A stretch of 64,000 nucleotides of DNA from Bacillus fungorum. GTDB taxonomy: Bacteria; Bacillota; Bacilli; Bacillales; Bacillaceae_G. Position 1 is the first letter of the stretch. Every line of letters begins with the position of its first letter. Made by a program: the position numbers and the translations under genes. This document shows positions 55,532-64,000 of this stretch, one piece after another. The notes below the pieces were generated by a model. The model saw only the letters and a program-made list of their open reading frames with translations. It made no database searches and was not told the DNA's origin. The stretch covers positions 213,176-277,175 of the forward strand of contig NZ_NWUW01000006.1 in assembly GCF_002746455.1 (NCBI RefSeq). Direction: 5' to 3'.

Positions 55532-55775
55532 TTTTACCGTCTCCCTTAAAGTATAATCTCTTTCTATCGTATCATTTTTTTTAGTAGAATTTGAAATAGG
55601 ATGCTGTTTTGTGGGAAAAATGAATATGAATATTTTTATTTTTCTTTCAATTTTAATAATTCCCGAGTTTTTCAATGGGATTTTATGTTATCATTTTGAT
55701 ACACAAGTTGAAATTTCTTATAATACTATATTATGCTATAATTTCATAGGATTTTAAATTGTGTTCTTTTATAAA

Positions 55776-55923
55776 GTGAAACTTTAATTAGTAGGGGTTT
55801 TGTTCATCTCTCACTGATTATTAGTTGAACCAATTGGGCGTTTACGGGCAGTTGATCTTCCACCTAACTTCTTTGCTCCAGCCTAATTTTGAGGTGGGAG
55901 TTTTACTGCCCGCAAATAGCGGG
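55776..55923 (-). repeat. bcr1-type dispersed repeat, copy B
   Basis: A 148-bp element in the opposite orientation to copy A at 23614-23756. It is flanked on both sides by ATAAA (TTTAT on the minus strand; 55771-55775 and 55924-55928). Read on the minus strand it begins CCCGCTATTTGCGGGCAG and ends AATTAAAGTTTCAC. Shared core: AACTAATAATNAGT and CAACTGCCCGTAAACG. It lies 50 bp upstream of cymR within a 445-bp gap that has no credible gene. Confidence 0.85.
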
Positions 55924-55976
55924 ATAAATAAGGTGTAACCAATAGAAGTGAAAATTTGAAAAGAGGTGCAAAATAG

Positions 55977-56393
55977 ATGAAGATTTCAACGAAAGGCCGC
56001 TACGGCTTAACAATTATGATCGATCTTGCAAAAAAGTTTGGTGAAGGTCCAATTTCATTAAAATCAATCGCGCAGGCACATGACTTATCGGAACATTACT
56101 TAGAGCAATTAATTTCACCACTTCGTAATGCTCGTCTAGTAAAGAGTACGCGCGGGGCATATGGCGGATATGTATTATCTGATCAGCCAGCTAACATTAC
56201 AGCTGGGGATGTAATCCGTGTATTAGAGGGGCCGATTAGTGTTGTGGAAATGATAGAAGAAGAAGAGCCAGCACAACGCCAATTATGGATGCGTGTTCGT
56301 GATGCGGTGCAAGAAGTGTTAGATAGTACAACGTTAGAAGATTTAGTACGTTATGAGGAAGAAAATCACGGGGGCTATATGTTTTACATTTAA
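55977..56393 (+). CDS. cymR: Rrf2-family regulator CymR
   Basis: Master repressor of cysteine metabolism in Bacillus, active in complex with CysK. The winged helix spans about 1-75 (KGRYGLTIMIDLAKKFG, AHDLSEHYLEQLISPLR, GAYGGYVLSD). The cysteine cluster of iron-sulfur Rrf2 proteins such as IscR is absent, as expected for CymR. 138 residues. It sits before the desulfurase and mnmA genes, as in B. subtilis (yrzC). Confidence 0.92.
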   Translation: MKISTKGRYGLTIMIDLAKKFGEGPISLKSIAQAHDLSEHYLEQLISPLRNARLVKSTRGAYGGYVLSDQPANITAGDVIRVLEGPISVVEMIEEEEPAQRQLWMRVRDAVQEVLDSTTLEDLVRYEEENHGGYMFYI

Positions 56394-56428
56394 TTCCTTG
56401 TGAAACGATTTGGAAAGAAGGAGATTTA

Positions 56429-58706
<2,278 letters not shown>

Positions 58707-58707
58707 A

Positions 58708-58746
58708 ACGAGAAGCCTCTGCCGATTCGCGGTTAGAGGTTTCTTT
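58708..58746 (+). terminator. Terminator after mnmA
   Basis: AAGCCTCT-G-CCG and CGG-TT-AGAGGTTT pair around ATTCG, followed by CTTTT. Confidence 0.75.
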
Positions 58747-58816
58747 TACATAAGGCGAATTTTCGTTCGCTTGGAAAATACATTCTTTGTTATAATTTGT
58801 TGTAGAGGTGAAGGAC

Positions 58817-59476
58817 ATGTCAAATAAACTTGAAACAGGTATTCAATATATGCAAGAAGGAAACTGGGAAGAAGCTGCTAAAAATTTCACAGAAGCAATC
58901 GAAGAAAATCCGAAAGATGCGCTTGGATACATTAATTTTGCGAACTTATTAGATGTACTAGGTGACAGTGAGAGAGCGGTTTTATTTTATAAACGTGCAT
59001 TAGAGTTAGAGGATAAATCTGCGGCTGCTTATTATGGATTAGGAAACGTATATTACGGTCAAGAGCAATTTGTAGAGGCGAAAGCTGTATTTGAACAAGC
59101 GATGCAAGCGGGCTTACAATCAGCAGATGTAACATTTATGCTAGGTATTACACATGTGCAACTTGGAAATGATCGTCTTGCACTGCCGTTTTTACAAAGA
59201 GCAACAGAATTAGATGAAAACGATGTAGAAGCTGTGTTCCAATGCGGACTTTGTTTCGCACGATTAGAACATATCCAAGAGGCGAAACCTTATTTTGAAA
59301 AGGTATTAGAAATGGATGAAGAGCATGCAGATGCGTATTATAATTTAGGTGTTGCGTACGTATTTGAAGAAAATAACGAGAAGGCTCTTGCTTTATTTAA
59401 GAAAGCAACTGAAATTCAGCCAGACCACTTTTTAGCGGGTAATGGCGTTCGTTTATTAGAGCAAGAAGCTGAATAA
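58817..59476 (+). CDS. Tetratricopeptide repeat protein (YrrB-like)
   Basis: A 219-residue protein made of about six TPR units, for example GNWEEAAKNFTEAIEENPKD and NNEKALALFKKATEIQPDH. TPR arrays mediate protein contacts; the partner is unknown. In B. subtilis yrrB lies in the same place between mnmA and recD2. The frame opens at 58808, but the ATG at 58817 is properly spaced from AGAGGTGA. Confidence 0.9.
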   Translation: MSNKLETGIQYMQEGNWEEAAKNFTEAIEENPKDALGYINFANLLDVLGDSERAVLFYKRALELEDKSAAAYYGLGNVYYGQEQFVEAKAVFEQAMQAGLQSADVTFMLGITHVQLGNDRLALPFLQRATELDENDVEAVFQCGLCFARLEHIQEAKPYFEKVLEMDEEHADAYYNLGVAYVFEENNEKALALFKKATEIQPDHFLAGNGVRLLEQEAE

Positions 59477-59491
59477 GATAAAAATATAGTT

Positions 59492-59550
59492 TAATGGGTA
59501 GTTATCCCTCATCTAAAGAGGTGGGGGATGTACTGCTCATTAAAGTGAAA
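59492..59550 (+). repeat. Imperfect hairpin related to bcr1 (probable degenerate repeat)
   Basis: AATGGGTAGTTATCCCTCATC and GAGGTGGGGGATGTACTGCTCATT pair imperfectly. Both arms resemble the bcr1 hairpin arms (GGGCAGTTGATCTTCCACC and GAGGTGGGAGTTTTACTGCCC in copy B), and the trailing ATTAAAGTGAAA echoes bcr1's GTGAAACTTTAAT end. It fills the intergenic region before recD2. Confidence 0.45.
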
Positions 59551-59573
59551 AGAATTCGGAAAGGAGAGGAAAG

Positions 59574-61910
59574 ATGGGAAATCAACATGCAATGGATTTG
59601 TTTGAGGAAGAGAAAAAGTTTATAAAAGCGCAAGTTCTTCATACCATTTTCCACAACGAAGAAAACCTCTATTCCGTTGTCAGTATGAAAGTCATTGAAA
59701 CGAATGAAACGTACGACGAAAAAAAAGTGATGATAAACGGTCATTTTCCCCGCATGCATGAAGATGAAGTGTTTACATTGACAGGTCATTTTAAAGACCA
59801 TCCGAAGTATGGAAAACAATATATGGTTGAAACATTTAAGAAAGAATTGCCGCAAACAAAAGCCGGTATGGTGCAATATTTAGCGAGTGATTTATTTAAA
59901 GGAATAGGAAAGCGTACAGCTGAAAAAATTGTAGATCATCTCGGAGAACATGCTATTTCTAAAATTATGGATGACCCTGAGGCGTTAAATGGTGTTGTTA
60001 ATAAACAAAAGGCTCAGGAAATATATGAGACAATTGTTGAACATCAAGGATTAGAGAAAGTAATGAGCTTTTTAAATGGTTACGGTTTTGGAACGAAACT
60101 TTCTATTAAGATTTACCAGCAATATAAAGAGATGACATTAGAAGTGATTCGTAATAATCCGTATCAACTTATTGAAGAAGTGGACGGGATTGGTTTTGGA
60201 AGAGCGGATGATATAGGGCGTGCGTTAGGGATATCGGGTAATCACGACGACCGTGTACGCGCAGGATGTTTTTACACATTAGAGAATGTCTCATTACAAC
60301 TTGGTCACGTTTATATGAGGAAAGATCAACTTGTAAGAGAAACGATGTCACTTTTAAACAATCAAGAGGGAAGAGTAATTGAGGAAGATATTATAGGCTG
60401 TATTGAAACGATGCAAAGTGAAGGGAAAGTCATCATAGAAGAAGAACGAGTGTATTTAGCAACGTTGTTCTACTCTGAAAAAGGTGTTGTAAAGTCCATT
60501 CGCAGGCTTATGAATCAAGAAGAAACACCTTCATTTCCAGAAGCAGAAGTGTTAAAAACATTAGGTGAAATTGAAGAACAACTGAACGTACAATATGCAC
60601 CGTTTCAGCAAGAAGCGATTCAAACAGCACTTCATAAACCGATGATGTTATTAACAGGTGGACCAGGAACAGGGAAAACAACAGTTATTAAAGGAATTGT
60701 TGAAATGTATGCGTCACTTCACGGATTATCGTTAAATCCGAATGAATACAGTGATGATAATCCATTTCCGATATTATTAACGGCCCCAACAGGAAGAGCA
60801 GCGAAGCGAATGAGTGAATCGACAGGGCTTCCAGCTTGTACAATTCACCGTTTACTTGGTTGGACGCCAGAAGGGTCTTTCCAGCGTAATGAAACGGATC
60901 CGGTACAAGGGAAATTGCTCATTATTGATGAATTTTCAATGGTCGATATTTGGCTTGCAAATCAGCTGTTTAAGTCATTGCCGACGAACATTCAAGTTAT
61001 CGTTGTAGGCGATGAAGATCAATTGCCATCTGTAGGGCCTGGACAAGTGTTGAAAGATTTATTGAATGCAGGTGCAGTCCCAACAGTAAAGCTTACTGAA
61101 ATTTATCGTCAGGCGGAGGGCTCATCAGTTATTCAACTTGCCCATGCGATAAAAAATGGAACACTCCCGTTAGATTTAGCGCAAAATCAAAAAGATCGTT
61201 CATTTATCGGCTGTACAGGAACTCAAATTGTTGAGGTTGTTAAGAAGGTTTGTGAAAATGCTAAGACAAAAGGGTTTAGCGCAAGAGATGTACAAGTATT
61301 GGCCCCAATGTATCGTGGACCGGCTGGTATTAATGTGCTAAACGAAGCGTTGCAAGGAGTGTTTAATCCGAAAAGGGAAAAGAGTAAAGAAATTGCTTAC
61401 GGTGATGTTGTATACCGAAGAGGCGATAAAGTACTGCAACTCGTGAATCAGCCGGAGAGCCAAGTGTTTAATGGTGATATCGGAGAAATTGTTTCGGTGT
61501 TTTATGCGAAAGAAAATGTTGAACAACAAGATATGATTATCGTTTCATTTGATGGAATTGAAGTAACATATACAAAACCAGATTTAAATCAAATTACACA
61601 TGCCTATTGCTGTTCGATTCATAAATCGCAAGGTAGTGAGTTTCCGATCGTGATTATGCCGATAGTAAAAAGTTACAATCGTATGTTACGTCGTAATTTA
61701 ATTTATACTGGTATTACAAGAAGTAAGAAGTTCCTTATTATTTGCGGGGAGGAAGCCGCTTTCCAGTCTGGTGTAAATCGTCTTGATGATGCAATGCGTC
61801 AAACGACTTTAGCTAGTCGCTTGCAGGAATCACAAGGAGAAGTACAGATGGTAACAGTTAATGGCGAAGAAATGGACGTGGAAAACATTTCACCGTATGA
61901 TTTCATGTAA
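59574..61910 (+). CDS. recD2: ATP-dependent DNA helicase RecD2 (YrrC)
   Basis: SF1B 5'-3' helicase without RecBC partners. The long N-terminal extension (about 1-330) is typical of RecD2, with helix-hairpin-helix motifs such as LFKGIGKRTAEKIVDHLG and EVDGIGFGRADDIGRALG. Helicase motifs: Walker A TGGPGTGKTTV (about 361), Walker B LLIIDEFSMVD, GDEDQLPSVGPG, and the C-terminal IHKSQGSEFP. 778 residues, normal for Bacillus. Confidence 0.95.
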   Translation: MGNQHAMDLFEEEKKFIKAQVLHTIFHNEENLYSVVSMKVIETNETYDEKKVMINGHFPRMHEDEVFTLTGHFKDHPKYGKQYMVETFKKELPQTKAGMVQYLASDLFKGIGKRTAEKIVDHLGEHAISKIMDDPEALNGVVNKQKAQEIYETIVEHQGLEKVMSFLNGYGFGTKLSIKIYQQYKEMTLEVIRNNPYQLIEEVDGIGFGRADDIGRALGISGNHDDRVRAGCFYTLENVSLQLGHVYMRKDQLVRETMSLLNNQEGRVIEEDIIGCIETMQSEGKVIIEEERVYLATLFYSEKGVVKSIRRLMNQEETPSFPEAEVLKTLGEIEEQLNVQYAPFQQEAIQTALHKPMMLLTGGPGTGKTTVIKGIVEMYASLHGLSLNPNEYSDDNPFPILLTAPTGRAAKRMSESTGLPACTIHRLLGWTPEGSFQRNETDPVQGKLLIIDEFSMVDIWLANQLFKSLPTNIQVIVVGDEDQLPSVGPGQVLKDLLNAGAVPTVKLTEIYRQAEGSSVIQLAHAIKNGTLPLDLAQNQKDRSFIGCTGTQIVEVVKKVCENAKTKGFSARDVQVLAPMYRGPAGINVLNEALQGVFNPKREKSKEIAYGDVVYRRGDKVLQLVNQPESQVFNGDIGEIVSVFYAKENVEQQDMIIVSFDGIEVTYTKPDLNQITHAYCCSIHKSQGSEFPIVIMPIVKSYNRMLRRNLIYTGITRSKKFLIICGEEAAFQSGVNRLDDAMRQTTLASRLQESQGEVQMVTVNGEEMDVENISPYDFM

Positions 61911-62037
61911 CAAGGTGAAATTATATAGTGAAACTTTCAAACGTATAACGTTGAAAGGCTCCAGTAATGTATAAATGAATGCGGTTTGGACATAATGGCG
62001 AATAGAATCTGGGAGACTGTAAGGAGATGAAAGCCAT

Positions 62038-62226
62038 ATGTTTATTTGTCCAAATTGCAAAGGGAAAGACATTGGAAAAATAGGTGTCAACCAATTTTAT
62101 TGCTGGAATTGTTATATCGAATTATCGGTTTCAAAGGGGAAAATCCATACGCATCAAGTAGAAGAAGATGGTTCATTAAGCTCTCTTGATGATTTATTTG
62201 ATGAGAATGAAAGAACGATCGGATAA
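62038..62226 (+). CDS. Small zinc-ribbon protein
   Basis: A 62-residue protein with FICPNC and FYCWNC 17 residues apart, a four-cysteine zinc ribbon, followed by an acidic tail (DDLFDENERTIG). Function unknown. AAGGAGATGA precedes the ATG. It lies 18 bp before the next small gene, with which it is probably cotranscribed. Confidence 0.8.
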   Translation: MFICPNCKGKDIGKIGVNQFYCWNCYIELSVSKGKIHTHQVEEDGSLSSLDDLFDENERTIG

Positions 62227-62244
62227 CGAAAAGGGGGATTTACT

Positions 62245-62373
62245 TTGAATCTACGCAATTCATTAATCGCATTAGGTGTTGGAGCGGCAGCGTATCAATA
62301 TGCTCGCAAACAAGATGTATTTTCAAAACGCAATATGAAAAAAGCACGTAAGATGATTAAATCTTATTTATAA
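62245..62373 (+). CDS. DUF3918/YrzQ-like small protein (42 residues)
   Basis: A short gene with a TTG start after AAGGGGGATT. The product opens NLRNSLIALGVGAAAYQYA, a hydrophobic helix, and ends in a basic amphipathic stretch with RNMKKARKMIKSYL. This layout fits the DUF3918/YrzQ group found near recD2 in Bacillus. Function unknown. A terminator follows at once. Confidence 0.75.
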   Translation: MNLRNSLIALGVGAAAYQYARKQDVFSKRNMKKARKMIKSYL

Positions 62374-62376
62374 GCG

Positions 62377-62410
62377 TAAAAAACTCCCTTCATCATAAGG
62401 GAGTTTTTTT
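62377..62410. terminator. Bidirectional terminator
   Basis: AAAAAACTCCCTT and AAGGGAGTTTTTT pair around CATCAT. It lies between the 42-residue gene and the converging minus-strand membrane gene. Confidence 0.9.
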
Positions 62411-62621
62411 ATGCACTTGTATGCAAATATAAAAGTCCAATTTCAGAGAAGAGATAAGATAGACCGTAACATCCAACGCCAAGCATGCCGTAATGAAATA
62501 ATTGCTTCGCTCTTTCTTTTCGTGAGGAACGAATAAAGAAACCTTTCCAAATACCAAATCCGATACAAACCCATTCAAGAATCATAAAAAGTGCTGATAA
62601 TACGAGCATAAATAAAACCAT
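62409..62621 (-). CDS. Small membrane protein of unknown function
   Basis: A 70-residue protein with two membrane segments (LFMLVLSALFMILEWVCIGF and LGVGCYGLSYLFSEIGLLYL) and a basic loop RSSRKERAKQ between them. AGGAGGG is well placed before the ATG at 62621. Position suggests B. subtilis yrzR as counterpart, but this is not certain. Confidence 0.7.
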   Translation of the reverse strand: MVLFMLVLSALFMILEWVCIGFGIWKGFFIRSSRKERAKQLFHYGMLGVGCYGLSYLFSEIGLLYLHTSA

Positions 62622-62797
62622 TATGAGCCCTCCTGATTATATTGTCTCATGCTGCATTTTCAGGGGTGGTTGTCCTTGTTATGTTATGTATATGTACGTC
62701 TTTACAAAACAGTATGGTCTGCACGAAAAGATTTTAAAACTTTTGCACATAACCTACCCTATTTATTTTCAAAATAAAGGGGGAGGAGGTTTTTCGT

Positions 62798-63865
62798 GTG
62801 AAGAATCTTAAAATCATTTGGATATATCGTTTAGGGTTATTATTACTTGTATTTCTTTGTTTGCTCGTCTTTTTAAAAATTAAGCCACTATGGGCACCGA
62901 TTATTTTTGTATTTAAAGTGGCAATTACACCGTTTCTTATTGCGTGCTTTATTGCGTATTTATTGCATCCTTTAATTGAAAAAATTCATAAGGAAGGGAT
63001 GCCACGCACACTCGCTATTTTGCTCATTTACATCCTTTTCTTTGGCGGAATTGGTTATGGAATTTATAAAGGAACGCCAATTGTGATTAAGCAATTACAA
63101 GAAATCAATGAACAATTTCCGCAGTTTACAAAAATGTATGATTCTTGGATGGATGGTGTTACGGAACAGACAGCGAACTTCCCGTCCTTTATTCATGAAA
63201 AGGTGAAACAAATTTTTGTTGGAGTAGAAACGAAGATACAAGCGCTTCTAAATAAAGTGATGAGCACAGCTCGTGGTGTACTGGATTCGTTACTCATTAT
63301 TTTCTTAATTCCGTTCATTGTATTTTACATATTAAAAGATTACGGTGAGTTTTATCATATCTTTTGGAAACTAGTTCCGAGTAAGTGGCGTAGTACGGGG
63401 CAAATGCTGGCGAAAGAAATTGATAAATCACTTGGAAGTTATATTCGAGGACAGTTATTTGTTTGTTTAGTATTAGGGGGCGTATCTGCTCTTTCTTTTT
63501 GGTTTATCGGTATGAAATATCCATTGTTACTTGGCATTATTATTGGAGTAACAGATATAATTCCGTACTTCGGTCCTATTTTAGGGGCGATTCCGACATT
63601 GATGATTGCCGCAACTGTATCAACGAGTTTACTCATTAAGGCAGGGATTACGATTGCTATTTTGCAATTCGTTGAAAGTAACATTTTATCTCCTTACATT
63701 GTTGGTAAGTCACTTCGTATGCATCCTGTTATTATTATGCTTGCATTACTAGTTGGGGGAGAAGTGGCAGGAATTGTAGGGTTATTAATATCAGTTCCTG
63801 TTTTAGCTGTCATTCGTACAGTGATCGTTCATGTAAGGCCTCTTTGGAAAAAAGAAGATGTGTAA
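62798..63865 (+). CDS. AI-2E family transporter (YrrI-like permease)
   Basis: A 355-residue protein with eight membrane segments and the family motif GVTDIIPYFGPILGAIP (about residues 250-266). The central region around 90-150 is a soluble amphipathic insert. The family includes TqsA and sodium/proton antiporter-like members; the substrate here is unknown, and the name does not show autoinducer transport. The start is GTG after GGGGGAGGAGG. In B. subtilis yrrI is followed by alaS; here it is followed by inverted repeats. Confidence 0.88.
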   Translation: MKNLKIIWIYRLGLLLLVFLCLLVFLKIKPLWAPIIFVFKVAITPFLIACFIAYLLHPLIEKIHKEGMPRTLAILLIYILFFGGIGYGIYKGTPIVIKQLQEINEQFPQFTKMYDSWMDGVTEQTANFPSFIHEKVKQIFVGVETKIQALLNKVMSTARGVLDSLLIIFLIPFIVFYILKDYGEFYHIFWKLVPSKWRSTGQMLAKEIDKSLGSYIRGQLFVCLVLGGVSALSFWFIGMKYPLLLGIIIGVTDIIPYFGPILGAIPTLMIAATVSTSLLIKAGITIAILQFVESNILSPYIVGKSLRMHPVIIMLALLVGGEVAGIVGLLISVPVLAVIRTVIVHVRPLWKKEDV

Positions 63866-63872
63866 TAGGAAA

Positions 63873-63922
63873 GGGGCTGTCCCATAAGTCGGTGAAACCG
63901 ACTTATGGGCAGCCCTTTTTTT
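63873..63922 (+). terminator. Long hairpin with T-tract after the AI-2E permease gene
   Basis: GGGCTG-T-CCCATAAGTCGG (63874-63892) pairs with CCGACTTATGGGCAGCCC (63898-63915) with a single bulged T, followed by seven T residues. It can act as a terminator. The GGGGCTGTCCCATAAG arm also resembles the ends of some Firmicute insertion sequences. Confidence 0.8.
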
Positions 63923-63926
63923 GCAC

Positions 63927-64000
63927 AAAAAAATCGCCTTGTCCTGTATAATTGTAAGTAACCACACCAACAAAAACACGAAAGCAGAGGCGATTTTTTT
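63927..64000. repeat. Inverted repeat with 13-bp arms at the window end
   Basis: AAAAAAATCGCCT (63927-63939) and AGGCGATTTTTTT (63988-64000) are perfect inverted copies enclosing 48 bp. Directly after the long hairpin, this looks like the leader or edge of a repeat or insertion element that continues beyond the window. No coding sequence is seen in it. Confidence 0.6.

Noticed and set aside
62623..62811. 62-codon plus-strand frame before the AI-2E permease gene
   Set aside because: Its end overlaps the real GTG start and ribosome-binding site of the permease gene; no ribosome-binding site of its own and no recognisable features.

Overview
This window is a stretch of chromosome from the Bacillus cereus group (B. 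cereus, B. anthracis, B. thuringiensis and relatives). The evidence is the AT-rich Firmicute codon use, the sporulation genes (spoIVFA/B, spo0B, bofC, spoVB, rsfA, a coxA-like gene), an exsA/safA coat gene whose repeats resemble those of B. cereus ExsA, two bcr1-like repeats flanked by TTTAT, and an RNase E/G gene that B. subtilis lacks. The species cannot be resolved. Most of the gene order matches the B. subtilis mreB-to-alaS region, so the clear departures from it are the accessory parts.

Layout. 1-3.6 kb: the end of mreB, then mreCD and minCD (cell shape and division-site selection). 3.6-5.3 kb: spoIVFA-spoIVFB (pro-sigma-K processing). 5.3-9.8 kb: RNase G, then an L21 leader with rplU-prp-rpmA, then spo0B-obg. 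9.9-16.4 kb: an accessory block with a response regulator, a short sensor kinase, an ABC ATPase and two paralogous FtsX/BceB-type permeases. 16.5-23.5 kb: pheA, a MOSC protein, and a divergent NAD locus (nifS-niaR on the minus strand, nadB-nadC-nadA on the plus strand) with a NiaR-like operator between. 23.5-26.6 kb: bcr1, exsA and a coxA-like lipoprotein gene. 26.6-30.5 kb: a membrane protein, a candidate structured small RNA, an ArsR regulator with a DMT exporter, bofC, and a Fur-box-controlled siderophore-binding lipoprotein.

30.6-48 kb: ruvAB, a DUF2905 gene, queA, tgt, yajC, membrane proteins, spoVB, comN, secDF, a CDF exporter, recJ, apt, relA and dtd, then an alpha/beta hydrolase. 48.6-55.5 kb: a YrzK-like gene, a T-box leader with hisS-aspS, tcdA, rsfA and rarA. 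55.7-64 kb: a second bcr1, cymR, an IscS-type desulfurase with mnmA, a TPR protein, recD2, several very small genes and an AI-2E family permease. The window ends in two nested inverted repeats that look like the edge of a repeat or insertion element.

Shared functions run through the window. nifS probably serves the iron-sulfur enzyme NadA, and the second desulfurase supplies sulfur to MnmA. Prp removes the L27 N-terminal extension. Four RNA-level regulatory elements are visible or suspected: the L21 leader, the hisS T-box, a hairpin over the coxA-like ribosome-binding site, and the secDF leader with short ORFs. The least explained element is a likely autonomous RNA of about 120 nt at 27.2 kb, with its own promoter and terminator and a long conserved-looking stem.
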